Assembly (NCBI RefSeq): GCF_030929615.1
Contig: NZ_JAVFVU010000025.1
Location: 18,239 to 82,238 of the forward strand
Direction of reading: 5' to 3'
DNA: 64,000 nt
From: Dyadobacter sp. LHD-138
Lineage (GTDB): Bacteria; Bacteroidota; Bacteroidia; Cytophagales; Spirosomataceae
Positions 1 to 8,170 of the stretch are shown piece by piece. The notes beneath the pieces were generated by a model that saw only the letters and a list, made by a program, of their open reading frames with translations, was not told the DNA's origin and searched no databases. Both the position numbers and the translations under genes were made by a program. Within the stretch, counting starts at the first letter, position 1. The number at the start of each line of letters is the position of its first letter.

Positions 1-1
1 A

Positions 2-544
2 GCTTTGGCCAAAAATCCACCCAAACGCTCCGTTTTAATCGTCGCTCTAACGGCAGAAGAAGTGGGTCTTTTGGGAAGCCGTTATTATGCCGCTCACCCA
101 CTATTGCCTTTGAACAAATGTATCCTGAACCTGAATTCCGATGGCGCAGGTTATAACGACACCACCATTGTATCCGTCATGGGTTTGAACAGGACCGGCG
201 TAAAGACAGAAATTGAAACAGCCAGCAAGGCTTTTGGCTTGGGTGTGTTCGCCGATCCGTCTCCTGAACAAGGGTTATTCGACCGGTCTGATAACGTCAA
301 TTTTGCAAAGGAAGGAATTCCTGCGCCCACTTTCACACCAGGCTTCAAAGAATTTAATGGTGATATCATGAAGAATTACCACCAGGTTTCAGATAATCCC
401 GAAACGGTTGATTTCGGTTATTTATTAAAATTCTGTCAGGCCTATGCCTACACCGTTCGTCTCATCGCCGATCGTAAAACAGCTCCGCAATGGATTGCAG
501 GGGACAAATACGAGGCTGCGGCTAAAAAGCTTTATGGGAAGTAA
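2..544 (+). CDS. M28 family metallopeptidase, C-terminal part
   Basis: Gene cut by the left edge of the window; the reading frame is open from the first bases, so the true start lies outside. The visible part carries the signature of zinc-dependent M28 aminopeptidases: an AEEVGLLGS motif (catalytic Glu followed by a zinc-ligand Glu), the NSDGAG segment with a ligand Asp, an SDNVNFAKEGIPA segment matching the SDHxxF region, and a late YHQVSDNPE with the last zinc-ligand His. Members are usually exported enzymes that remove N-terminal residues from peptides. A strong hairpin terminator follows the stop codon. The family call is firm; substrate is unknown. Confidence 0.88.
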   Translation, partial: ALAKNPPKRSVLIVALTAEEVGLLGSRYYAAHPLLPLNKCILNLNSDGAGYNDTTIVSVMGLNRTGVKTEIETASKAFGLGVFADPSPEQGLFDRSDNVNFAKEGIPAPTFTPGFKEFNGDIMKNYHQVSDNPETVDFGYLLKFCQAYAYTVRLIADRKTAPQWIAGDKYEAAAKKLYGK

Positions 545-562
545 AAGTTGTTTTTACTTTAT

Positions 563-606
563 AAACAAGAGAAGCCCGGTAGTCGCTACCAGGCTTCTCT
601 TGTTTT
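563..606. terminator. Bidirectional hairpin terminator
   Basis: A 14-bp perfect inverted repeat (left arm 563-576, right arm 592-605) with a further 5-bp inner stem (GGTAG/CTACC). It lies between the converging M28 peptidase and dipeptidyl peptidase genes. A-rich and T-rich flanks make it usable from both sides. Confidence 0.85.
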
Positions 607-644
607 GCCACTAATCAATTCGCAAAGATTTTGGCTTCAATTCC

Positions 645-2828
645 TTACCGCGCACCCGGAGGGCAGTTCTTTTTCAAATAATCGGTAAATAATGTTTTTA
701 AGTGCAAAGATGTTCCTTCACCTTCATAAATACCGTGAGAACGGTTGGGATAAGGCATAAACTGGAACACTTTGTTGTATTTGATCAGCTCATTTACCAG
801 CATTTCGGCATTCTGGTAATGCACATTATCATCGCCGGTTCCATGGACATACAACAAATTCCCTTCCAGATTTTTTGCATTCGTAATCGGTGAACCCTTT
901 ACAAAATCATCCAGGTTTTCCTGAGGAATACCCATGTAACGTTCCTGATAAATGTTATCATAAGTAAGCTGATTGCCCACAGCAGCCACAGCAATACCTG
1001 TTTTAAATATTTTTGGATATTTAAACAAAAGGTTCAGCGTTGAAGAACCACCGCCGCTCCATCCATGAACTGCTACACGGCTAGTATCAATAAACGGATA
1101 TTCTTTAAACATGGAAGTTGCCGCCCCAGCCATGTCTTTAATGTTGATCGTACCAATATTACGATAAATCGATTTACGCCAGGCACGGCCTTTCGGCGCA
1201 GGTGTTCCCCGGTTATCAATCGAAGCATAAATATATCCGTCCTGAGCCATACTTCCGGTGTAAAGGCGGTTACGGCCCGTTCCATAACTGTCATGAACGG
1301 TACTCGAAGCAGGCTCGCCATAGACTGAAAATACAATCGGGTATTTTTTTGCAGGATCAAAATTGTTAGGTTTTACCATCCAGCCATCGACTTCTACACC
1401 TTCCTCCGTTTTAATTTTGAAAAATTCGATATCAATACCGGCCGGTCTGATGCGCATCATCGTCTGGCTGATCGAATTGTTGGGATCTATTGATTTATGA
1501 TCCGGAAGCGTGATCCATTCCATCATCGGCGCCATACGTGCATTTGAGAAACCATGCGTCGCAAATTTTGCAAGAGGAGAAATTTCATAACGATGCGTTC
1601 CGTTCTGGTCAGCCGGGGATAAACGCTGGGCTTCTCCCTTTCCATCCAAGGGTGCGCGGTACAAATACTCCTGTGTCGCGTTGTCCGGCGATGCGGTGAA
1701 GTAATAAGCGTTGTTTTTCTCATCGATTAAAACAGGACGGATTAGGTCGTATTTTCCAGTAGTAATCAGCGTTTCTTTTTTCCCGTCGCGACTAACCCGG
1801 TAGGCATGTCTCCAGCCGTCCTTTTCACTCACCCACACAAATTCCTTACCATCACTAAGCCAGTCCCATCCAACCGGACTATCTTCCCAGCGGCTTTTTA
1901 TATCGATCCAGGCCTCGTCCGTTTCAGAATAAAACCCTTTTGAAACACCTGTTTTAGCATCGATATACATCAGCGTGCTCGCATTTTGTTTACGGTTCAG
2001 CTGCTGAATAACCAGCTCATTGGCACTGCCCGACCATTCCATACGCGGCACATACGTATTCTGCGGATCACCCGGTATATTCATCCATTTTGTTTTGGCA
2101 GAAACCACGTCAACAACACCGATTTTATACGGTGAAGGCGTTTGTCCCACTTTCGGATATTCAACCGGAATGGTATAGGAATAGATCGAATCCGTGGTAT
2201 TGATCATCAGAAAATTACGGATTTTTCGCGCATCCAACTGCCAGTATGCAATGGTTTTGCTATCCGGGCTCCAACGGAAACCATCACGGCAATCGAATTC
2301 TTCTTCATAAACCCAGTCAAAAGTACCGTTGATCACGCGGTCCGTTCCATCGGCTGTAACCTGCTTGATCTGACCCGACAGAAGATCTTCCGAATAAATA
2401 TTATGCTTACTGACATAAGCTACTTTTTTTCCATCGGGAGAAAACTTTGCAAACATCAGCGACGATGCCGGACGCCCTTTTCCCAGTTGTTTCAGGGTAT
2501 TAGTCGTTAAGTCCAGCAACCAGTAATCGCCTTTGGTATCATAACGCCAGACTCTTTTCGCATTCGTATAAATCAGCACCTTATTCCCGGCCTGGCTGAA
2601 AGAATAACTGCGTATTTCCAGCGATTTATCCGAGCCTTTCGGTGTGAGCTGCTGCCTGGAAACAACTACCCTGGACTGTTCGCCGGGCAATTTAATTTCT
2701 ACAATCTCGCCCTGCGCCAGATCTGTGTAACCACTGCCATCGGCTAACCACTGGAAATTATCGGGTATTTGCGCAAATAAAGGAGAGGAAAGGATAACAA
2801 AGACTACTGCTTTGATCAAATGCTTCAT
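645..2828 (-). CDS. Dipeptidyl peptidase IV family serine peptidase (S9B)
   Basis: 727-residue exported prolyl-type peptidase. A signal peptide (about residues 1-19, ending LFA|Q) is followed by a DPP IV N-terminal beta-propeller and a C-terminal alpha/beta-hydrolase domain. The propeller contains VYEEEF, the Glu-Glu pair that holds the substrate N-terminus in this family. The catalytic triad reads as Ser591 (GWSGGGSS), Asp666 (GTGDDNVH) and His698 (NRSHGIYEG). The nucleophile elbow is GWSGGG rather than the commoner GWSYGG. DPP IV enzymes cut Xaa-Pro dipeptides from peptide N-termini and act in the periplasm or at the outer membrane in Bacteroidota. Monocistronic, converging on the M28 peptidase. 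Confidence 0.93.
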   Translation of the reverse strand: MKHLIKAVVFVILSSPLFAQIPDNFQWLADGSGYTDLAQGEIVEIKLPGEQSRVVVSRQQLTPKGSDKSLEIRSYSFSQAGNKVLIYTNAKRVWRYDTKGDYWLLDLTTNTLKQLGKGRPASSLMFAKFSPDGKKVAYVSKHNIYSEDLLSGQIKQVTADGTDRVINGTFDWVYEEEFDCRDGFRWSPDSKTIAYWQLDARKIRNFLMINTTDSIYSYTIPVEYPKVGQTPSPYKIGVVDVVSAKTKWMNIPGDPQNTYVPRMEWSGSANELVIQQLNRKQNASTLMYIDAKTGVSKGFYSETDEAWIDIKSRWEDSPVGWDWLSDGKEFVWVSEKDGWRHAYRVSRDGKKETLITTGKYDLIRPVLIDEKNNAYYFTASPDNATQEYLYRAPLDGKGEAQRLSPADQNGTHRYEISPLAKFATHGFSNARMAPMMEWITLPDHKSIDPNNSISQTMMRIRPAGIDIEFFKIKTEEGVEVDGWMVKPNNFDPAKKYPIVFSVYGEPASSTVHDSYGTGRNRLYTGSMAQDGYIYASIDNRGTPAPKGRAWRKSIYRNIGTINIKDMAGAATSMFKEYPFIDTSRVAVHGWSGGGSSTLNLLFKYPKIFKTGIAVAAVGNQLTYDNIYQERYMGIPQENLDDFVKGSPITNAKNLEGNLLYVHGTGDDNVHYQNAEMLVNELIKYNKVFQFMPYPNRSHGIYEGEGTSLHLKTLFTDYLKKNCPPGAR

Positions 2829-2931
2829 TTGTGAATGGATATGAATTAAATATTATACGAACAATTGCTAATGCAATTTTAACACTTTGATTTGCAAAAT
2901 CCCATGCACAGGTCATAATCGCATGACAATA

Positions 2932-2968
2932 AGCCATTTTTGGTAAAGTTTCCTTACCAAAAATGGCT
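2932..2968. repeat. Perfect 15-bp inverted repeat downstream of the RHH gene
   Basis: Arms 2932-2946 and 2954-2968 are exact reverse complements separated by 7 nt. The hairpin lies 15 nt past the stop of the ribbon-helix-helix gene. It lacks a clear T-run on the minus strand, so it may stabilise the mRNA end or serve as an operator for the neighbouring DNA-binding protein rather than act as a classical terminator. Confidence 0.7.
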
Positions 2969-2983
2969 CCTGCCCACCAGACA

Positions 2984-3169
2984 TTATTTTTCCTCCCCGG
3001 GATCCGGTTTGATATCCTTCACACGCGACCGCCGCTGCTTTCGCAGGGCTTCGCTCAACAAGTATTCTATCTGTCCGTTTACGCTTCTGAAATCCTGTTG
3101 TGCCCATGCCTCGAGTTCTTTCAGCATGTCGGGATTGATACGTAAAACGAACGCTTTTTTTTCTGCCAT
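2984..3169 (-). CDS. Small Arc/ribbon-helix-helix DNA-binding protein
   Basis: 61 residues. The N-terminal half (KKAFVLRINPDMLKELEAWAQQ) has the beta-strand then helix pattern of Arc/MetJ ribbon-helix-helix proteins; the tail is short, basic then acidic. It starts 1 nt after the stop codon of the SPFH gene, so the two are almost certainly co-transcribed and translationally coupled. A small Arc-like protein next to an SPFH gene is a recurring arrangement as I recall it. Its role is unknown; autoregulation of the pair is an inference. Confidence 0.8.
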   Translation of the reverse strand: MAEKKAFVLRINPDMLKELEAWAQQDFRSVNGQIEYLLSEALRKQRRSRVKDIKPDPGEEK

Positions 3170-3170
3170 A

Positions 3171-4034
3171 TCAAGGATACAAGGTACCTGCGTTCAACAC
3201 AGGAGTAACCGATTTTTCACCACATAAAACAACCAGCAGATTACAAACCATTGCCGCTTTTCGTTCCTCATCCAGCGTAACAATTCCTTTTTCTGAAAGC
3301 ATGGCCAACGCCATATCCACCATACCCACCGCTCCGTTGACAATCTGACGCCGCGCTGCCACAACCGCAGAAGCCTGTTGACGCTGCAACATTGCTCCGG
3401 CAATTTCTGGCGCATAAGCCAAGTGACTGATACGCGCCTCGAGAACATCCACTCCAGCCCTACTCAACCGCTCAGTCAGCTCAGCTTCAAGCATTTCGTT
3501 TATTTTTCCGCTGCCGTCGCGTAAGGTAAATTCAGGAATTTCCACTTCCTCAGCCTCCATGGTATCGTACGCATACACCCCGGCCAAATGACGCACCGCC
3601 GCTTCTGACTGAATTTCCACATATTTGGTATAATCATCCACCTCGAAAGAAGCTTTTGCGGTGTCTCCCACGCGCCATACAACAACCGCAGCGATTTCGA
3701 TCGGGTTTCCAAGTTTGTCATTCACCTTCAATTTTTGTCCGTTCAGGTTTCTTGCCCGCAGGCTTATTTTCTTCCGGCGAAAAAACGGATTGACCCAACG
3801 TAAACCACTTTGCTTCATGGTTCCCATGTAATCACCAAAAAAAGTCGTGACAACGGCTTCATTGGGATTGATAACCGTCAATCCGATCAGGATAATAAAA
3901 CCGACTATCGAAACCAGAATACCAATATTCGGACGGCCATCCGCAACCGAAAAAATGACACCACCAAACAACATGATCAGGCCAATCGCAAACAACAAAA
4001 AGCCTGATATCGAACGTAATTCTTTTTCATTCAT
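3171..4034 (-). CDS. SPFH domain (stomatin/prohibitin-like) membrane protein
   Basis: 287 residues. Two N-terminal hydrophobic segments (about 10-30 and 38-56) precede an SPFH/band-7 domain, recognisable from NPNEAVVTTFFGDYMGTMKQSGLRWVNP and from the later region with EAELTERLSRAGVDVLEARISHLAYAP and an Ala/Gln-rich helix. Such proteins form oligomeric scaffolds in membrane microdomains. First gene of a two-gene operon with the ribbon-helix-helix protein. No enzymatic motif is visible. The family call is firm; the biological role is not known. Confidence 0.9.
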   Translation of the reverse strand: MNEKELRSISGFLLFAIGLIMLFGGVIFSVADGRPNIGILVSIVGFIILIGLTVINPNEAVVTTFFGDYMGTMKQSGLRWVNPFFRRKKISLRARNLNGQKLKVNDKLGNPIEIAAVVVWRVGDTAKASFEVDDYTKYVEIQSEAAVRHLAGVYAYDTMEAEEVEIPEFTLRDGSGKINEMLEAELTERLSRAGVDVLEARISHLAYAPEIAGAMLQRQQASAVVAARRQIVNGAVGMVDMALAMLSEKGIVTLDEERKAAMVCNLLVVLCGEKSVTPVLNAGTLYP

Positions 4035-4104
4035 AGCTTTAAATATGATAGTAAAATGATATCACAATGTTATCAAAAATTGTTCATTTATTTTTACAAA
4101 AAAG

Positions 4105-4144
4105 GATAAAAAAAATCCCAAAGCCGCTGACTGGCTTTGGGATT
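4105..4144 (-). terminator. Rho-independent terminator of the TonB/MORN gene
   Basis: Stem of 12 bp: 4114-4125 pairs with 4133-4144 (AATCCCAAAGCC / GGCTTTGGGATT). Read leftward it is followed by an uninterrupted T-run (the A-run on the + strand). Confidence 0.85.
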
Positions 4145-4163
4145 GGATAAGTGGTAATTGTAA

Positions 4164-5552
4164 CTAAAAACGAAAATTAATCGGAAGGTTATATTTAACC
4201 CGAACCCTCTTACCCCTTAACCAGCCAGGGTCCCATTTTCCGCTCATTTCGCCAACAACACGAAGAGCTTCCTCATCAATGCTTTTGTGCACACCCTTAA
4301 TAACCTTATAATCGCATAAAGTACCATCCTGACAAACCACGAACGATGTGAAAACCCTTCCCGAAATGCCTGCTCTGGCGGCGTCATTGGGATATTTCAT
4401 GTTTTGTTGCAAAAATTTATACATCTCAGGAATTCCCCCATGATATTGAGGCTGGATTACCAGCTCCGTATACTCGATCGTCTCACCGTCCATGTAAGAC
4501 ATTCCCTTAATAAGTTTTCCACCTTCATATAACTCCTCAAATAACCGGGTGCCGTCTTTTAACTGACCTATCCAAATACCTTCTTTCAAACCTGCTTTGA
4601 CGGTCCCACGATCATAAATTGTTTGATCATGATAGGTTTCTGTCGCAAATTCTCCGTGACCATTTCCATCTTTGACCAGTTGATTACCCGTTCTGTCTCT
4701 AAAGTCTTTAAGTAACGACACGGATGAGCTACTGAACACTTCCGAATTCTCAGTAATACTGGTAAGCTGGCCGCTCTCATACCATTTAGTCTCCTCACAA
4801 ACACCATTTGCAGTAATTTTCATTGATTTAACCATCCCATCCAGATTATATTCTTTCTGGATGTCTGGTTTACCCGCATAGCTGAATTGATTTATGTAAA
4901 GTATTTCGCCATTCAGTTTACGATCTACAACCTGAAAAACAGGCACATCATACCAACCTTCACTAGAAAAAGTACGTACTGCCTGTACCGAGTCGGTAAT
5001 TTCGGTTTTCCGCCAGTATTTTTCCTCTTTCAGGATCATTGAATGTTTGATATTCCATCCATCTGATGTCTGCTCCTGAGATAAAATATTGCCGTTGACA
5101 AAACCAAAGTCATCGACAGGAATATTCATTCTGTACTTGCTCGTCTTGTTGCCCGATAATTGTTTGCCCCGCTTGTCGTAATAAACATTCAGGCACTTTT
5201 TCTCCTCATCATAGTTCAATAAAGGCTCTGATTTGAATTTCACAACAATTTCCACGGCCTGACGTACTTTTTCATTTTTAATTTCAGCAGGTTTCCACGC
5301 TCTAAATAAGCTGACCACACGCTTGGCCTCAACATCACATAATGAATCTATTCCCGAGACAATTTCCAGTTGAGAAGCACGCCCATCCGTTTCAATAACA
5401 GCCTTAACTACCACATTCCTATCCAAGCCTTTCGCAGCTGACTTTATGGGTATCCGCAGGTTAGAGGACAAATAATAGTCAAGCATGTCCCTTCCACCCG
5501 AAGGCTCGGCTACTTTTTCAACCTCATTGCCTTGATAAACTTTTTGTTGCAA
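4164..5552 (-). CDS. TonB C-terminal/MORN-repeat protein, signal peptide frame-shifted
   Basis: 462 residues from the first possible codon, a TTG; an in-frame TGA lies 12 nt before it. The layout is a TonB C-terminal-like domain near residues 15-110, a middle part of short YNLDGMVKS- and WYESGQLTS-like MORN/YwqK-type repeats, and a second TonB C-terminal domain at the end (AGISGRVFTSFVVCQDGTLCDYKV). A full signal peptide lies immediately upstream in another frame (5543-5598). A one-base net shift relative to the intact paralogue next door has therefore cut export from the body of the protein. Either this is a young pseudogene or the sequence has an indel. Function unknown; TonB-C domains usually bind outer-membrane receptors or act as periplasmic adaptors. 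Confidence 0.75.
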   Translation of the reverse strand: MQQKVYQGNEVEKVAEPSGGRDMLDYYLSSNLRIPIKSAAKGLDRNVVVKAVIETDGRASQLEIVSGIDSLCDVEAKRVVSLFRAWKPAEIKNEKVRQAVEIVVKFKSEPLLNYDEEKKCLNVYYDKRGKQLSGNKTSKYRMNIPVDDFGFVNGNILSQEQTSDGWNIKHSMILKEEKYWRKTEITDSVQAVRTFSSEGWYDVPVFQVVDRKLNGEILYINQFSYAGKPDIQKEYNLDGMVKSMKITANGVCEETKWYESGQLTSITENSEVFSSSSVSLLKDFRDRTGNQLVKDGNGHGEFATETYHDQTIYDRGTVKAGLKEGIWIGQLKDGTRLFEELYEGGKLIKGMSYMDGETIEYTELVIQPQYHGGIPEMYKFLQQNMKYPNDAARAGISGRVFTSFVVCQDGTLCDYKVIKGVHKSIDEEALRVVGEMSGKWDPGWLRGKRVRVKYNLPINFRF

Positions 5553-5598
5553 AACACGTTGATGTCAGGAAAATAAGGAAGAGGGTAATGTTTTTCAT
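5525..5598 (-). other. Out-of-frame signal peptide of the frame-shifted TonB/MORN gene
   Basis: An ATG at 5598 opens a 24-codon frame beginning MKNITLFLIFLTSTCFA, a typical Bacteroidota signal peptide, then stops. The next gene body begins one frame over with QQKVYQGNEV, which aligns with QTVYQPHEV just after the signal peptide of the adjacent paralogue. Joining the frames needs one base fewer (for example in the TTTT run) or two more, giving the expected FA|QQ-like junction. Confidence 0.75.
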
Positions 5599-5668
5599 GA
5601 TTATAAAATATTGTTGCTATGATTTCCCACCACATCATTTCATGCTGACGCTTTGGGTGATCGAAATA

Positions 5669-7111
5669 CTATTGCTGCATAAAATTAATCGGCAAATTAT
5701 ACAGTATCCTCACTTTCTGACCGCGCAATTGACCGGGCTCCCATTTGCCACTCATTTTTTTTACGACCCGGAGCGCCTCTTCGTCCATATCCGGGACCAA
5801 TCCTTTTTCCACTTTATAATCACAAAGACTTCCGTCCTCACAAACCGTAAACGAGAGCCTCACTCTTCCCGTTATCCCTTTTCTGGCAGCATCAGCCGGG
5901 TACCTTAAGTTTTGGCCAAGAAACTGATACAACCCGTTCAATCCACCTTTGAACTGGGCTTGAGTCCCTTTGACGCTGTATGTTATTTTTTCTCCGTTCA
6001 CAAAACAATGCGCGTCCTTTAACACGCCATTATCATAGGATTCCACATAGTAAAGAGTACTGTCAGACCATTTCCCAATCCATTTTCCCGTTTTTGCACC
6101 CTGATTTACGGCACCCTCTTCGTGTAAAAGTCTATTTGCGTCATTTACGCTATACTTCCACCAGCCGTTTCCATCCTTCACGGTTTGCTTTCCGTTAAAT
6201 TCCCATGCACCCAATACTTTACCATCAAAAACTGCCAAAGGTTTATTAACCGGATATTCCACAGCACTGCGGACCTGACCGTTTTTATACCAGCTCACTT
6301 TGGTGACGGTGGTATCCTGTGTCGTTTCCACTTCTCGCAACATCCCACTCAGATAGTATTCCTTTTTCAAACCTAGCCTGTTCGATGCATTGTATTCCTT
6401 GTAGGAAATGAGTTTTCCGTTGTCCTGAAAAGTCAGCACGGGTACGAAATTATTCTCATTGCGATCCTCCGCCAATAGCTGGTACACTTTAACCGAATCA
6501 ACACCTGGCTCGCCATATACTTTGTGCCATAATTCTTTCCGTTGAAATGGAACCGTATTGACCTTTCTCCAATGGCCCGCCCTAAGCTCTTCATAGACAA
6601 TATCTCCCCTGATGTATCCCTGCTCATTGACAGGCATGACGCTGCGGTATTCGTAATCTTTGGGAATGTTGGTCGGCTGGTATTTTTTATCATAATAATT
6701 TACAAAGCTCCAAGACGTACTGTCAAAATTTTCAAGAGCGGCAGCGTTAAAATGGATCTGATAAATGACTGCTTGTCTTACTTTCTGATCTTTTATCGTT
6801 GCCGGTTGCCATGATGTATACAACCCAAAGGCACGCAGGGCTTCGATGTTGGACAGGGAATCCTGGCCTTTTACGATCTCCAGGCCCGTCACCGATCCGT
6901 CGGGTTCAACAACGCCTTTGACAAATACTTTTTTATTAAGACCCTGAATCCCCGATTTGAAAGGAATCTGAACATTTGATGCTAAAAATTGATTGAGCAT
7001 AGCAGCTCCACCGCTCGGAACGGCCTGAATTTCCACTTCATGCGGCTGATAAACAGTCTGACTGATAGCCTGATAGCTCAATAAAATAAAGACCAATAAC
7101 ATTCTTTTCAT
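5669..7111 (-). CDS. TonB C-terminal/MORN-repeat exported protein
   Basis: Intact paralogue of the neighbouring gene, 480 residues from the preferred start at 7111, which gives a clean signal peptide (MKRMLLVFILLSYQAIS|Q); an in-frame ATG at 7165 adds 18 non-signal residues. Domain order is TonB-C-like (FKSGIQGLNKKVFVKGVVEPDG...), several MORN/YwqK-like repeats (KKEYYLSGMLREV, VSWYKNGQVRSA), then a second TonB-C domain (ARKGITGRVRLSFTVCEDGSLCDYKV). The two-ended TonB architecture is unusual. Tandem duplication with the downstream gene is clear from matching motifs along the whole length. Periplasmic location is inferred; function unknown. Confidence 0.8.
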   Translation of the reverse strand: MKRMLLVFILLSYQAISQTVYQPHEVEIQAVPSGGAAMLNQFLASNVQIPFKSGIQGLNKKVFVKGVVEPDGSVTGLEIVKGQDSLSNIEALRAFGLYTSWQPATIKDQKVRQAVIYQIHFNAAALENFDSTSWSFVNYYDKKYQPTNIPKDYEYRSVMPVNEQGYIRGDIVYEELRAGHWRKVNTVPFQRKELWHKVYGEPGVDSVKVYQLLAEDRNENNFVPVLTFQDNGKLISYKEYNASNRLGLKKEYYLSGMLREVETTQDTTVTKVSWYKNGQVRSAVEYPVNKPLAVFDGKVLGAWEFNGKQTVKDGNGWWKYSVNDANRLLHEEGAVNQGAKTGKWIGKWSDSTLYYVESYDNGVLKDAHCFVNGEKITYSVKGTQAQFKGGLNGLYQFLGQNLRYPADAARKGITGRVRLSFTVCEDGSLCDYKVEKGLVPDMDEEALRVVKKMSGKWEPGQLRGQKVRILYNLPINFMQQ

Positions 7112-7288
7112 AGGGTAGGTATGTTTGCTGATCCCAAATATACCGAATCCGTTATTTACCATCATTATACTAATATTATAATATCGGGTAAATTTTAAGT
7201 CTTCGCAGCACGGGTCACGCCATAAAACTTAACCTACTGATAACCTGTCAGTAACATCCAGGTAACATGAAATAATAATATTTGTAAC

Positions 7289-8161
7289 ATGGGAGAAACA
7301 ACTCATTTTCGAACGATTATCATTTCTGACTTACACCTCGGCGCAGGTGGTTCGAAGGCGGAAGAAGTTACCAATTTCCTGAAAAGCTATTCCTGCAAAA
7401 AGCTTATTCTGAATGGTGATATTATTGACGCCTGGCAGTTGAAAAAATATGGTGTCTGGAAACGGAAGCATACCCTGTTTTTCAAAAGAGTCCTGAAGAT
7501 GATTGAGGAAAACAAGACCAAGGTGGTCTATATACGCGGAAATCATGACGACTTCCTTGATCAGATCATTCCGCTGCGTTTAGGAAAACATTTTCAGATC
7601 CGGAAGGACTATATCCTCAATTCCGGTTCCCAGCGCTTTTATGTCACGCATGGTGATGTATTTGATTCCATTACCACCAACATGAAATGGCTGGCTTACC
7701 TGGGCGATATCGGCTATACTTTTTTGCTTTGGGTAAACAAGCTTTACAATAAGTACAGGGCCTGGAAGGGTTTGCCGTATTATTCTTTGTCGCAGAAAAT
7801 CAAACAATCGGTGAAGATGGCGGTCAATTATATGTCGGATTTTGAAGAAAAACTGACAGAACTGGCCCGCTCGCGCGACTGTGACGGGGTGATCTGCGGA
7901 CATATCCACCATCCTTCGATTCGTGAAATCGATGGGATCATGTACATGAATTCAGGTGACTGGGTGGAAACATTAAGTGCGCTGGTAGAAGACTTTGACG
8001 GAAACTGGAACCTGCTCTACTACAATCAGCAGGAATTTGAAGATAAAGCGACAGACCAGAAACAAGCCAAAACCACGGTAATAGACAACTTCCCGACTGT
8101 GGACAAACAAGTAGCTTTTACGGGACTTATTCTGGGTCAGGATAAAAGACGGATCATTTAG
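7289..8161 (+). CDS. LpxH-like UDP-2,3-diacylglucosamine diphosphatase family metallophosphoesterase
   Basis: 290 residues. All calcineurin-like metallophosphoesterase motifs are visible in order: SDLHLGAGG, NGDIIDAW, RGNHDD, THGDVFD and CGHIHHP. The closest family I recognise is the UDP-2,3-diacylglucosamine hydrolase group, which cleaves the pyrophosphate to form lipid X in lipid A synthesis. This branch is longer than classical LpxH (about 240 residues) and could act on a related substrate. The next gene, a glycosyltransferase, starts 9 nt downstream, so the two form an operon probably concerned with envelope glycolipid. Confidence 0.85.
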   Translation: MGETTHFRTIIISDLHLGAGGSKAEEVTNFLKSYSCKKLILNGDIIDAWQLKKYGVWKRKHTLFFKRVLKMIEENKTKVVYIRGNHDDFLDQIIPLRLGKHFQIRKDYILNSGSQRFYVTHGDVFDSITTNMKWLAYLGDIGYTFLLWVNKLYNKYRAWKGLPYYSLSQKIKQSVKMAVNYMSDFEEKLTELARSRDCDGVICGHIHHPSIREIDGIMYMNSGDWVETLSALVEDFDGNWNLLYYNQQEFEDKATDQKQAKTTVIDNFPTVDKQVAFTGLILGQDKRRII

Positions 8162-8170
8162 TAGCGTATC

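Noticed and set aside
1073..1360. Long open frames on alternative strands inside the DPP IV gene
   Set aside because: They lie entirely within a well-supported coding sequence and have no family features.
7240..7288. TAATATTTG box directly before the LpxH-like gene as a promoter
   Set aside because: Its spacing does not match TAnnTTTG and it lies too close to the start codon; not supportable.
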